IMG/VR virus record: IMGVR_UViG_3300036770_001121 | Span: 1-47,716 of that record | Direction: 5' to 3' (one strand) | Length of the DNA: 47,716 nucleotides | Origin: a virus | Part shown: positions 32,513 through 41,013 of the stretch, piece by piece | How positions within the stretch are numbered: position 1 is the stretch's first letter | Layout: each line of letters begins with the position of its first letter | Program-made: the position numbers and the translations under genes | Notes under the pieces: model-generated | The model's input: only the letters and a program-made list of their open reading frames with translations | Database searches by the model: none | Told to the model about the DNA's origin: nothing

Positions 32513-33861
32513 AGATTTATCTTAGAACCTACAACACCAAAGAATAACATAGGGACATCAGGATTAGAACTAATACTAGTCTTGATCCCTATGTTTAATT
32601 TAAATCTTTTTGTAAAAGAATAGTCTACACCCATACCGGTAAGGATACCTATATCTGTAGACTCAGTGAAAGTACCATCTTTAGTTAGATAAACTAAAGG
32701 ACTACCAGAAAAATATATATCTGGTGATAAAGTAATTCTACGACTAAGTGTAAAAGGCTTAGTGTAGAAAAGTAATAAAGAACTAGTAACACTCATTTGT
32801 TTTTGAGGATCACTAGAAGGAGTAGGTACATAATCTGCCCCAGCAAAAGAAACTGTCAGGTTAGCTCCTGATACACCCCACTTACCCATAGGATAAATAT
32901 ATGCGTAAGTACCAAAACCAAACACTGTACCAAAAGCATAAGCTGCAGTAGCACCAAAGTTAGATATACCCTGAAGTTTACCTTCATTAAAGTGCATTAA
33001 CGTATATCTACTACTAAGAGCAAACTGTTGAAAGTTGCTCCACAACATGCCGGTTACTCCCCAGGAAGATTGCCCAGTCATAGAAGACTGAGATATTCCA
33101 CCGGTCATAATAATACTGAAACTATTATCTAGACTTTGCCCACCAGTAAAGTCAGAATTAAATAATATAGGATTTACTCTAGCAGGACCTTTAGCTCCTC
33201 CTTTAGATTTAGATTTAGCACTTGATTTAGATTCTGATTTAGATTCAGACTTTGACTCTGAACTAGACTCAGAAGAAGATTCAGAACTAGATGATTCTGA
33301 ACTTGAAGAACTTTCCCCACTGCTAGAGCTGCTGCTACTAGATTCTGAGCTCGATCCTTGAGAATTGCTTGAACTACTAGCAGAGCTGCTAGCTGAGGAA
33401 GAAGCTGAACTTGCAGCAGAAGAACTTGCAGATGAAGCTGCACTACTAGAAGCTGAAGAAGCCGCTGAACTAGCGGCTGATGATGCTGCACTAGCTGCAG
33501 CAGATGAAGCGGCAGTAGACGCAGCTGCAGAGGCAGCAGCACTTACAGCAGCAGAAACAGCACCGGCTGTAATTTGAGTGCTAGTAGCTGAAGCTTGAGC
33601 AACAGAACATGGAGATAGCTTTCTATAGTCTTCATATACTTGATTGAGCCAATTATTAAAAGCACCACTCCTAACATCAGCTGCAGTAAACACACGAGAC
33701 TTGTTATAAAAAACAATAACAGTGCTACCGTTGATAGGAATAACAAACGTAGAAACCACTTTCGTACATGGATCAATAAACGTTTGTACAAGAGTTTGTG
33801 AATACCCATAAAATGGTAGTATTACTACTATTAATAAGGATAATATAAACTGTTTCATCAC
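32509..33861 (-). CDS. Secreted protein: signal peptide, Ser/Ala linker, beta-barrel-like C-terminus
   Basis: 450 residues. N-terminal signal peptide (about 1-21, MMKQFILSLLIVVILPFYGYS). Residues ~95-225 are a low-complexity Ala/Ser then Ser/Glu/Lys linker. The C-terminal ~220 residues alternate aromatic and polar residues in strand-like segments, ending KINL, typical of an outer-membrane beta-barrel ending in a hydrophobic strand. It is most likely targeted to the host envelope. The stop overlaps the opposite VWA gene. Such a protein is unusual in a phage. Confidence 0.65.
   Translation of the reverse strand: MMKQFILSLLIVVILPFYGYSQTLVQTFIDPCTKVVSTFVIPINGSTVIVFYNKSRVFTAADVRSGAFNNWLNQVYEDYRKLSPCSVAQASATSTQITAGAVSAAVSAAASAAASTAASSAAASAASSAASSAASSASSSAASSASSSAASSASSSASSSASSSSNSQGSSSESSSSSSSSGESSSSSESSSSESSSESSSESKSESKSESKSSAKSKSKGGAKGPARVNPILFNSDFTGGQSLDNSFSIIMTGGISQSSMTGQSSWGVTGMLWSNFQQFALSSRYTLMHFNEGKLQGISNFGATAAYAFGTVFGFGTYAYIYPMGKWGVSGANLTVSFAGADYVPTPSSDPQKQMSVTSSLLLFYTKPFTLSRRITLSPDIYFSGSPLVYLTKDGTFTESTDIGILTGMGVDYSFTKRFKLNIGIKTSISSNPDVPMLFFGVVGSKINL
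33190..33575 (-). repeat. Ser/Ala/Glu codon low-complexity repeat
   Basis: Long run of degenerate short codon repeats encoding the Ala/Ser then Ser/Glu/Lys linker of the 32509-33861 gene. Such sequence expands and contracts by slippage; the long antisense and other-frame ORFs here are by-products of it. Confidence 0.7.
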
Positions 33862-34589
33862 TTGTCAAAGATTCCTTTTTTAACCATACGGTCAAGGATT
33901 CTTGCACAAGCAATATCTAAAGCTTTTTTAGTAGCAATAGAAATAGAAGATTGATTAAACTTAACAGGATCTAAACTAGCATCTGATAACCCAGATGTTT
34001 CTTTAGTAGTTTTAGCTTCACCTAAACCAGAACCAGAAATAACGGTTCCTGTTTCAGCATTTGTGAATCTCACTTGAAGACCAATACGAGTTACTAATAG
34101 TTGTTTAGTATCACCCTTAATATAAACAGATTCATCTTCTGAAATAGAGTAATCATAACATTCTATGGTAACAAAGTATTCAGCTAGGTTAATTTTACCC
34201 CTTCCATCTAATTTATTTTCTGATATACCTGCTTGAGAAGCTTGAAACTGTTTTACCATACGGTTTTTAATTTCAGTTTTATCTTCTGTAAACTTAAATC
34301 TGTTTAGATTTTCTAGGTATTCCATAGATATGTTAGCTACGCCTAGTCCTACACGCTTTTCTTTTAGCTCAGGAAACATCTCATACATTTCTTCAGATAT
34401 TCCAGCTTTTAGAATCTGAATAGGGATTTGTTTACCTTCATAGTCAAGAAACTGACTAATGTCAATAGACTTCTCAAAACTAGCTTTATAGTTTTCAGTA
34501 GTAGTTTTAGCTATCTGACAAAAACCAGCATGCCCCAATAAGAGCATGCTGGATAAAAACACAAACCAAACAAAATATTTCTTTTTCAT
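33858..34589 (-). CDS. CsgG-like envelope protein
   Basis: 243 residues with signal peptide (about 1-24, ending LLLLGHAGFCQ, maybe a weak lipobox at FC). The body has LGVANISMEYLENLNRFKFTED and VTRIGLQVRFTNAETG (with VISGSGLGEAK), the alternating alpha/beta pattern of CsgG and related curli-secretion proteins, and SSISIATKKALDIACARILDRM at the C-terminus, as in CsgG. CsgG makes an outer-membrane nonameric pore. The typical CsgG lipobox Cys is not certain here. Overlaps the next gene (stop/start ATGA). Confidence 0.6.
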   Translation of the reverse strand: MKKKYFVWFVFLSSMLLLGHAGFCQIAKTTTENYKASFEKSIDISQFLDYEGKQIPIQILKAGISEEMYEMFPELKEKRVGLGVANISMEYLENLNRFKFTEDKTEIKNRMVKQFQASQAGISENKLDGRGKINLAEYFVTIECYDYSISEDESVYIKGDTKQLLVTRIGLQVRFTNAETGTVISGSGLGEAKTTKETSGLSDASLDPVKFNQSSISIATKKALDIACARILDRMVKKGIFDK

Positions 34590-34807
34590 ACTTTTAGTTT
34601 ATTGGAATATTTGGAAAGCACCCAGTACAATAGCCAAAATACCCCGGACAAGCAATAGAATATGATATCGGTAGCCCAAAAGCTCCCAGTAATGTTTAAG
34701 AGCGTCTTGAATAAAAGATCGTAGCCCAATGGAAGGAAGAACATTGCTAGCATTAAACTGATATCTTTTAGAGAGTTCACTCTCTTTAGTCTGTTTCTTT
34801 TGTTCAT
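34586..34807 (-). CDS. Small double-pass membrane protein
   Basis: 73 residues, two hydrophobic segments (about 13-36 and 46-64) with positively charged N-terminus. Its TGA stop overlaps the CsgG-like ATG (ATGA), supporting this frame over the alternative frame ending at 34599. Probably inner membrane. Confidence 0.55.
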   Translation of the reverse strand: MNKRNRLKRVNSLKDISLMLAMFFLPLGYDLLFKTLLNITGSFWATDIIFYCLSGVFWLLYWVLSKYSNKLKV

Positions 34808-34831
34808 CAGAATCCATGGGAGTTAATTAAG

Positions 34832-35464
34832 TTAAACAATATCTTTTATCTTTCCACACTTAAGACATTCTTCATCACCGTCTCCATCAGCGTCACCCCA
34901 AACGTGCTCACACTGACGGTGTGCAAAGTACTCATCAATTTTACCATCACCATCAAAGTCAAGACCGTCCATAACACCGTCTCCGTCTTCATCAATTTCT
35001 GTACCTTTTTTAACTGGTGCAGCTACCGGTTCTACCACTGCTTTAACTTCTTCTTTAACCTCTTCTTTAGAAGCTTGTGATTGTGCGTTAGCTCTATCAG
35101 CAGCAGCTAAGAATGCCGGATCTACTAAAGGTGTAGTGTCTTTAGGAGACTCTTTCATATCATTAGTATGTGATAATGAAACTCCGTCTTCCTCATCCAT
35201 CTTCTGTACTAACATCTTGTCTTTGTCAGTATCAGAGAACCAGTAATCAATAATTTTACCATAAGAGCCAATAAACGCTCCTAGTAAAAGTAACAATAAC
35301 TCTTTCCATTCACCCTGGATAGCAGTGCCGTATGTAATAGCAGTAAAGATACCTGCTATAATAAGCATAAATGAACCTAATACTAACGCTGTAATAAACC
35401 AGCGTCTCATCATCATTGATCCTAGTAGTTCTTTAAAACCACCTGATTGTGTGTTGTTTTCCAT
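34832..35464 (-). CDS. Membrane protein with EF-hand-like Ca-binding repeats and a zinc-type tail
   Basis: 210 residues. Two hydrophobic helices (about 20-42 and 50-70) are followed by a Lys/Glu/Val linker and DEDGDGVMDG, DFDGDGKIDE (158-177), two DxDxDG calcium-loop motifs, with a third (DADGDGDEE, 191-199). Cys 185, 200 and 203 (with His 187) may bind zinc. Predicted orientation unknown, but DxDxDG repeats normally act outside the cytoplasm. Part of the envelope block. Confidence 0.6.
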   Translation of the reverse strand: MENNTQSGGFKELLGSMMMRRWFITALVLGSFMLIIAGIFTAITYGTAIQGEWKELLLLLLGAFIGSYGKIIDYWFSDTDKDKMLVQKMDEEDGVSLSHTNDMKESPKDTTPLVDPAFLAAADRANAQSQASKEEVKEEVKAVVEPVAAPVKKGTEIDEDGDGVMDGLDFDGDGKIDEYFAHRQCEHVWGDADGDGDEECLKCGKIKDIV

Positions 35465-35482
35465 ATAACTATTTATAATTTA

Positions 35483-35803
35483 TTACCACTTTGGAGTTTC
35501 TTCTTTAAACTCATCACCTTCTTTTTTCTTAGGCTTAGGTTGATCAGCAGGTTTTGGAGCTACTTCTTTCTCTTTAATAATAACTGTTTTACCACCACCT
35601 CCACCAGAAGCTTGTTGAGCTTGTTGGTTAGAGTTTGTAATATTAATAACTGGTGCTGCAGCAGGAGCTGGAGTAGCGTCTCCACCGCCTAATAGTGATG
35701 TAGCCCATGTACCTGCAGCAACAACTGCTGTAGATAATACACCGATCACAGTCTTTTTAAGACTTGACCATGTTCCTTCTTGTTCTTGTGTTTCTTCTGA
35801 CAT
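35483..35803 (-). CDS. Small membrane protein with Pro/Ala linker
   Basis: 106 residues: charged N-terminus, one hydrophobic segment (about 16-40), then a Pro/Ala/Gln linker with a GGGGG stretch and a Lys/Pro-rich tail. Part of the envelope block. Function unknown. Confidence 0.5.
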   Translation of the reverse strand: MSEETQEQEGTWSSLKKTVIGVLSTAVVAAGTWATSLLGGGDATPAPAAAPVINITNSNQQAQQASGGGGGKTVIIKEKEVAPKPADQPKPKKKEGDEFKEETPKW

Positions 35804-35809
35804 AGTATT

Positions 35810-36187
35810 CTATTTTATAATAATTGGATGTTTAACTTCTTTACCTTTTACATCTATAAAGATAAGATCATAATCTTGTTTAGACAAACCAGATAAATCA
35901 TATACTTTTTTAGTTACTGACTCAGTAGCAGTAAAACCTTCTTTCTTTACAGGTTCATCTTTACCGAATGGTACTACTTGTACAGAATATTTAGCTCCCA
36001 CTGTAGTCTCAAATTCAGCAGTAACCGAGTTACCAGTTTGAGTAATTGACTTAATAGCAGTAGCTTCTGACTTTACACCTAGATTAATAGGCTCTGGGTT
36101 TGGAATATCTACTTTAGTGCAGGCATACACAACAAGTGAACCTACAATAATAAGATATACAGCTAATAGTTTAGTTGTTTCTTTCAT
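35810..36187 (-). CDS. Putative lipoprotein
   Basis: 125 residues. Signal sequence with hydrophobic core LLAVYLIIVGSLVVYAC (about 7-23), where C23 follows a lipobox-like VYAC (Tyr at -2 is unusual). The mature part is a small beta-rich Ig-like domain of Thr/Val/Lys composition. Part of the envelope block. Confidence 0.6.
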   Translation of the reverse strand: MKETTKLLAVYLIIVGSLVVYACTKVDIPNPEPINLGVKSEATAIKSITQTGNSVTAEFETTVGAKYSVQVVPFGKDEPVKKEGFTATESVTKKVYDLSGLSKQDYDLIFIDVKGKEVKHPIIIK

Positions 36188-36188
36188 T

Positions 36189-38315
36189 TTAAAAGTTATT
36201 ATAACCGGTTAACTTAATTTGTGTAGAGTTAAGATAGATTCCTAACTGATTTCCTTTCTGATCTGCAGCATCCATAAGTGGAGATACTTTTACAGATGTA
36301 ATAATATTTACACCTTCACCAATTGTGCTAAACTTAAGTTTAAAAGGTGTAGATGTTCCTTTGATAACTTCAGAGTTATTCTTATCTAAACCTCCAAACT
36401 TTACACGTCCATCTTTAGAGTTAGCAAATACATACCAAGTGTTTGGTACAGTGCTTAATAGTTCTTCAAACTTAATCTTAGTTGGATCAAATGTAAATTC
36501 AAACTGAAGACCACTAACACTTGCACCTTTAGAATCAATATTTACTGGTATCTCAATTGTATTAGATGTAACTGTTAAGTTATTTAGATTGACATCTATA
36601 GTACTGACATCAGTAGTTAAGTTCATAGATGTTCCAGTAGACTGAGATTGCATAGCCATAGATCTAAATGCAGAGTTAGTAGCTAAACTATTAACAGCAT
36701 TAGACTGTACAATAGATGTTCCTGCAGTGCTTGTAACAACTTGAGAAGAATGTGATCTATTTACATCACCCCATAGTAAGTACTTAAGATCTAAAATAGC
36801 ATTAGTACCAGCTGTAGCAGTTTTAAAATATGTCTTAGGATATGTAATATTCTTCCAGTTAGCTGCAGTGATAGATCCCCAAGAACTATTTACAGATGTG
36901 TTAAACTCAAATTCAGCTTTTAAAGCATAATCTACATTCTGATTATTAATATTACGTATAGAAGATATATATGTTGATGTACCGTCTTTTGCTTTAATTA
37001 AAGTAGAAGGAACAGTATATTGAGCCCAGTTAGCGTCTTCAGAAACATATTCAACAGGTCCCGTATAAATATCAAAAAGCTGTACACTTTTAATAGTACT
37101 TGCTACTGTACCACTAGGAAACTCTCTCATGTCTATACGAAGAGTACTAGAAGACGTTCCTGGAGTAACATATGCCCATTCAGTTTGACCAGCTAATGTA
37201 GTAGCGTCAGATGCTCTCCATGTAGGAAGAGACATATAACCTCCACTTCCTGATACATAAGTAGTAGGAAGCATGATTAATGTATCTATACCTGCAACTT
37301 GTGCAAGCAATTGAGGAAGATCACCACCATCTATAGATTTATTTTTATTAATATCTGCAGCATATAATGACTGTCCAGTTTTAATACTTTGTCCATTAGA
37401 TCCATCTAATCCCATAGATGTAAACTCACCCTGAGCTGTAGTAAAATCTGAAATAGTAATAGCATTATTATAAATAGCATATAGCTGTTCCATATCATGC
37501 ATTACTGAAACCTCATATACTTTATTATCTGCTAATGAAGCTTGATTAATGTCAACTTCTCCTGTAGATGTAACAGGGAATAAAACTCCTGTATTAGTAA
37601 GAGTATCTCTAAATGATACTTTAAGAGCAGATAGGTTGTATAAATTAGAATTTAAATCTACTTTAGCTGTTACATATTTACCAAAGTTCTGATTCATAGT
37701 TACAGTTGTAGATAATGGAGCTTCCATTATTGTAGGTTCTAAAATACCAGACCCATTCCAAGCAGCAACAAAGTTTAACTTAATTGGATTAAATGTATAA
37801 GCTGTAGATGCAGCTTTTAATCTAAATGTATATCTAACAAAATCACCGTATCCTTGATATGGCATTCCATTTGGAGTAGACCAAGATACTGTAGTTCTTA
37901 AAATAGCATTTCCACCATTTGCATTATAAGCATATTGAGCATACTGGTAGTTAGTAGTACCATTTGTAGTAGTATTAGCACTACTACCTGATGTCACACT
38001 AGTAAATGAATATCCCGGATAGTTATACCAAGATGTATTAACTGTTGATCCATAAGGTACCATTCCACCGTTACCACCAGTCCCTGTCATATAAACAGAT
38101 ACTAACTCAAAGTTAGTCTGGTCATATTGCATATCAATTAATGTTTGACGTGCTGTAGTATTATTATTACCATCAATATAGACAGTGTACACAAAAGTAC
38201 CACCTCTATTAAGAGTGGCACCACCAATTGCAGTAGAAGCTTTAAACTTCAGTTGAGCAAAAGACTGTAGAGAAAAAGCCAATAAGATTGTAACAAGAAA
38301 TAATACTTTCTTCAT
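36189..38315 (-). CDS. Secreted cohesin/dockerin-like protein
   Basis: 708 residues with a signal peptide (about 1-21, ending QSFAQ). Residues ~22-200 resemble a cohesin-type beta-sandwich (FVYTVYIDGNNN, QYDQTNFELVSV). Residues 319-345 hold a dockerin-like calcium loop (ADINKNKSIDGGDLPQLL); a second half-loop occurs at 515-525 (WGDVNRSHSSQ). Residues 573-700 match a second cohesin-type domain (SGLQFEFTFDPTKIKFEELL). Normal dockerin/cohesin proteins assemble cellulosomes or surface complexes; here the pieces are split by another beta region. Part of the envelope block. Confidence 0.65.
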   Translation of the reverse strand: MKKVLFLVTILLAFSLQSFAQLKFKASTAIGGATLNRGGTFVYTVYIDGNNNTTARQTLIDMQYDQTNFELVSVYMTGTGGNGGMVPYGSTVNTSWYNYPGYSFTSVTSGSSANTTTNGTTNYQYAQYAYNANGGNAILRTTVSWSTPNGMPYQGYGDFVRYTFRLKAASTAYTFNPIKLNFVAAWNGSGILEPTIMEAPLSTTVTMNQNFGKYVTAKVDLNSNLYNLSALKVSFRDTLTNTGVLFPVTSTGEVDINQASLADNKVYEVSVMHDMEQLYAIYNNAITISDFTTAQGEFTSMGLDGSNGQSIKTGQSLYAADINKNKSIDGGDLPQLLAQVAGIDTLIMLPTTYVSGSGGYMSLPTWRASDATTLAGQTEWAYVTPGTSSSTLRIDMREFPSGTVASTIKSVQLFDIYTGPVEYVSEDANWAQYTVPSTLIKAKDGTSTYISSIRNINNQNVDYALKAEFEFNTSVNSSWGSITAANWKNITYPKTYFKTATAGTNAILDLKYLLWGDVNRSHSSQVVTSTAGTSIVQSNAVNSLATNSAFRSMAMQSQSTGTSMNLTTDVSTIDVNLNNLTVTSNTIEIPVNIDSKGASVSGLQFEFTFDPTKIKFEELLSTVPNTWYVFANSKDGRVKFGGLDKNNSEVIKGTSTPFKLKFSTIGEGVNIITSVKVSPLMDAADQKGNQLGIYLNSTQIKLTGYNNF

Positions 38316-38959
38316 TATAATAGTTTATTTACCAATGAGTTAGAAGCTTTCTTTAAAGCAGAACTTAAATTTTGTTGGTTAAACTTACCCCCTTCATCTA
38401 TAAGAATAGCTGACATAGATACTTCATCTGCAGATTCTTCTACAATGATTTTCTTATCCAGCTTACCGTCTTTGTACAAAAGACCACGTAGACGGATGAC
38501 TACAGATTCTTTGTTATTATGTAATACAGAAAAACTAGATTGTGTTTTTAATACATCTAGATATATGATTTCTACAGAAAGCTTTAAGTTAGCTGTCTTA
38601 TCTAGTTCATATTCTTTTTCTTGAATAGCTTCTTCTAGAATATTCTTAACACCAAATTCTAAATTGCGGTTACCGGCAAGAGATCCTACTACTACTTTAT
38701 TAGTAACAGAAGATATATCTATTTTCTTAGGTTCTTCATACCAGATATTACCAGGATGATTTCTAAAGTTACCATCAAAAGTCCAAGTAAACCAGTTAGT
38801 AATAGCTCTTGTAGTTTCTTCTTTACCTGCAAAGTGTAAATAGATCATGTATCCTTGAAACAAGAATGCAAAAATGATCCATACAAATGCTAATCGTATA
38901 AAGATTCTACCTATAAGATCAATTAGTTTTTGACTATAGGTAATTACATATGCTTTCAT
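38315..38959 (-). CDS. Inner-membrane-anchored protein
   Basis: 214 residues with one transmembrane helix (about 20-43, FIRLAFVWIIFAFLFQGYMI), no cleavage site. The outer part (about 80-214) has strand-rich sequence and a helical C-terminus (ALKKASNSLVNKLL), similar in pattern to LpoB/CsgG-like lipoprotein domains. It abuts the cohesin/dockerin gene (shared base) and closes the envelope block. Confidence 0.55.
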   Translation of the reverse strand: MKAYVITYSQKLIDLIGRIFIRLAFVWIIFAFLFQGYMIYLHFAGKEETTRAITNWFTWTFDGNFRNHPGNIWYEEPKKIDISSVTNKVVVGSLAGNRNLEFGVKNILEEAIQEKEYELDKTANLKLSVEIIYLDVLKTQSSFSVLHNNKESVVIRLRGLLYKDGKLDKKIIVEESADEVSMSAILIDEGGKFNQQNLSSALKKASNSLVNKLL

Positions 38960-38965
38960 AGTATA

Positions 38966-39091
38966 TTATTTACCTTGACCTCTATACTTCTTGACATGCT
39001 TGTCTTTAGGTCCATTGCTTTTACGTAAACGTCCTGTCTTTCTTTTACCAAAGGTGATCTTCTTAGATTCACCTCCTTTAGCTTTAGCCAT
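38966..39091 (-). CDS. Small basic protein
   Basis: 41 residues, starting MAKAKGGESKKITFGKRK and ending KKYRGQGK; almost entirely Lys/Arg/Gly. Such proteins occur in Bacteroidota phages and may bind DNA or be packaged in virions. Lies directly between the envelope block and the endolysin. Confidence 0.6.
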   Translation of the reverse strand: MAKAKGGESKKITFGKRKTGRLRKSNGPKDKHVKKYRGQGK

Positions 39092-39103
39092 AGTGTGTTA
39101 GTT

Positions 39104-39703
39104 TTATGCAAGTAATGCGTGATATTCTTTAAAATGCTTAATACGATCTGGTAAACCAATTGTACCTCCGTTAACACGTTTAGTAATTTTAGTTACTACT
39201 TCAGCACTAGATCCAGTATCAGCAATTAAATTAAGACCATTCTTTTTCCAGAACCAAGCAGCAGAAGCTAACGCATGCTTAGAAGACACTAAGTCAGGAT
39301 TAGCAAGGATATCATCTTCTACAGCTAGATCAAATGCAGCATAGTTACTTTTACCAGTTAACTGAATGTAACCACGACCACGGAATTTAAATCCTTCACC
39401 AGTAGCTTCAGCTCCGTTACCCATACGATTTCCGTATACACGGTTAGCAATCTTTTCTGGTTTACGAGCATATGCATCAGCTAATGCTTGTGTAGGAAAG
39501 TATTTCTTAAAAATACCCATAAGTCCCTTAGCTGAATAGTTAAGGTTCTCTTGAGTTAATCTAAATCCGCCAGACTCATGACCACACTGAGCTAAGAAGT
39601 GAGCTAATCGTAATGGTGTATTAACACCAAAGTTTTGCATTACGTTAGGGATTTGTGCAATTACAGTATCCGGAACGTGTCCTTTTAGTTTGTCTAAGTT
39701 CAT
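39104..39703 (-). CDS. GH19-family endolysin
   Basis: 199 residues. Catalytic-like Glu residues E43 (GHESGG) and E52 in the chitinase/lysozyme GH19 pattern, then GEGFKFRGRGYIQLTGKSNY (about 102-121), the substrate-cleft signature, and a conserved Trp/Lys C-terminal part. Family 19 enzymes in phages degrade peptidoglycan. No signal peptide, so it needs the holin. Confidence 0.85.
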   Translation of the reverse strand: MNLDKLKGHVPDTVIAQIPNVMQNFGVNTPLRLAHFLAQCGHESGGFRLTQENLNYSAKGLMGIFKKYFPTQALADAYARKPEKIANRVYGNRMGNGAEATGEGFKFRGRGYIQLTGKSNYAAFDLAVEDDILANPDLVSSKHALASAAWFWKKNGLNLIADTGSSAEVVTKITKRVNGGTIGLPDRIKHFKEYHALLA

Positions 39704-39716
39704 ATATGTTAATGTT

Positions 39717-39845
39717 TTACTTCTTCTTCTTAGTAGCAGTTTTAGCTACTTTCTTAACTTCTTTTTTGATCTCTGCAGCAGCTACAACTTTCTGCACTTT
39801 GTTACCAAATAAGAACTTCTTAACTAATTCAATAATTTTCTTCAT
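39717..39845 (-). CDS. Small basic amphipathic protein
   Basis: 42 residues, MKKIIELVKKFLFGNKVQKV start, then a Lys/Ala-rich helix ending TKKKK. The length, amphipathic N-terminus and Lys-rich tail resemble small lysis-associated peptides; its position between endolysin and spanin-like genes fits. Function unproven. Confidence 0.5.
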   Translation of the reverse strand: MKKIIELVKKFLFGNKVQKVVAAAEIKKEVKKVAKTATKKKK

Positions 39846-39846
39846 A

Positions 39847-40473
39847 CTATTTATTTTTTTTACCAATCTTCCAGTAAGTCTGGAAGCCATAAGAAATATT
39901 TCCGTTTATATCTGATCCAGCTTTAAGTCCGTAGATCTTATCACCTTTAGTCTTTAGGATAAGTCCTGCTTCAGCAGAATGTAATCCTAATGTTTGTGTA
40001 GTATTTACACCACCACCAACATATAACTGAGTTTTAGATGGAGCCTGATTAGTAATTGTTACTGTCTTAGTAACAAATGGTACCTTGTAGTTATACTTCC
40101 ACGCTCTACCTATAAGTTTATTCTCTCGTACAGAATCTGTAACAGAGACATAACCAAGAGTATCTAGTTTCACACTGTCTACATATATTGCTAAAGCAGT
40201 GTACATCTTAACTAAATTGTCAAACTGTATCTTTAGAGCAGCATAATTAGTATCAGCTAGATACTCAGTCTTACCTGCAATAAATAAACTATCATGAATA
40301 ATCTTAGCCGGCAAAGGCTTAGAGTAAATTAAACTATCGTGAACTGACCACGTAGTATCGTGTACTACTAGTGTATCAGAAGTAGAATGACTACCTCCAC
40401 CTACACAACCCTTGTTCTGTAAAAGAACAAAGACTACTAATACACCTATAATAAAGAGATATACTTTATTCAT
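39847..40473 (-). CDS. Spanin-like/Rz-like membrane protein
   Basis: 208 residues from ATG 40473 (the open frame extends to 40527 but overlaps the next gene). One N-terminal membrane anchor (about 4-22), a periplasmic helical middle (65-110) and a C-terminal beta-rich part with GGGVNT. This architecture resembles the inner-membrane spanin-type proteins of Bacteroidota phage lysis cassettes (DUF6808-like from memory). Confidence 0.5.
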   Translation of the reverse strand: MNKVYLFIIGVLVVFVLLQNKGCVGGGSHSTSDTLVVHDTTWSVHDSLIYSKPLPAKIIHDSLFIAGKTEYLADTNYAALKIQFDNLVKMYTALAIYVDSVKLDTLGYVSVTDSVRENKLIGRAWKYNYKVPFVTKTVTITNQAPSKTQLYVGGGVNTTQTLGLHSAEAGLILKTKGDKIYGLKAGSDINGNISYGFQTYWKIGKKNK

Positions 40474-40708
40474 CGGTTTTCTTTTTAAATGAGAACTTAT
40501 CCCCTGTATCCCCAAGCATAGCTGCAATGGTCATATACATAACACCTTCTACTAAAGCGTCTGAAGGTTTGATGTCACCATGACTAAATGAGTTAGCCGT
40601 AAGAGTAATACATAAGAAAAGAGCACCCATGAAAGCTATCACAGGTTTGATAGAGATGGACTTACGTTCATCTTTAAATAAATCAATGACCCATTCTTTA
40701 AATGTCAT
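40466..40708 (-). CDS. Holin-like protein
   Basis: 80 residues, two hydrophobic segments (about 22-42 and 52-68), charged ends, next to endolysin and spanin-like genes. Typical class II holin size and layout. Overlaps the next gene by 8 bases. Confidence 0.6.
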   Translation of the reverse strand: MTFKEWVIDLFKDERKSISIKPVIAFMGALFLCITLTANSFSHGDIKPSDALVEGVMYMTIAAMLGDTGDKFSFKKKTDE

Positions 40709-40711
40709 ATG

Positions 40712-40993
40712 TTAATATTTTACAGCTACTAATTTATTATCTGGTAAAACAGCTACAAGTTGTTGATAATCAACAGGTTCTCTTGTTGGAGCTATAGGGG
40801 CGTCAGCTGTTTTATACAACTGACGCTCTATGTTATCTATACGAGTTTTATCTATATTAGACTGAGCCATTAGTAACTTAACATCAGCTTTTATCTCATT
40901 GACATCATTCCATATCAAAAGACTAACAAGTGATACTAAAGATGGAAATATCCACACCTTAAAAGCAGCTACAGAAGGATTTTCTCTAGTCAT
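40712..40993 (-). CDS. Single-pass membrane protein of the lysis cassette
   Basis: 93 residues: one hydrophobic helix (about 12-27) followed by a coiled-coil-like charged helix (28-60) and a Pro-rich tail. Could be a second holin, antiholin or spanin part. Just before the probable structural gene 41014. Confidence 0.5.
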   Translation of the reverse strand: MTRENPSVAAFKVWIFPSLVSLVSLLIWNDVNEIKADVKLLMAQSNIDKTRIDNIERQLYKTADAPIAPTREPVDYQQLVAVLPDNKLVAVKY

Positions 40994-41013
40994 TTATGAA
41001 GGATGTTATAAGG

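Noticed and set aside
33174-33577. Leu/Gln-rich and Glu/Ala-rich ORFs overlapping the Ser/Ala linker
   Set aside because: Other-frame by-products of the low-complexity codon repeat; the signal-peptide-bearing frame is the gene.
34599-34817. Alternative 72-residue ORF in the same place as 34586-34807
   Set aside because: The 34586 frame has two clear membrane helices and ATGA coupling with the CsgG-like start; this one has neither.
38956-39177. 73-residue minus-strand ORF overlapping GH19 and the small basic gene
   Set aside because: Overlaps two better-supported genes; the 41-residue Lys/Gly-rich frame is more convincing.
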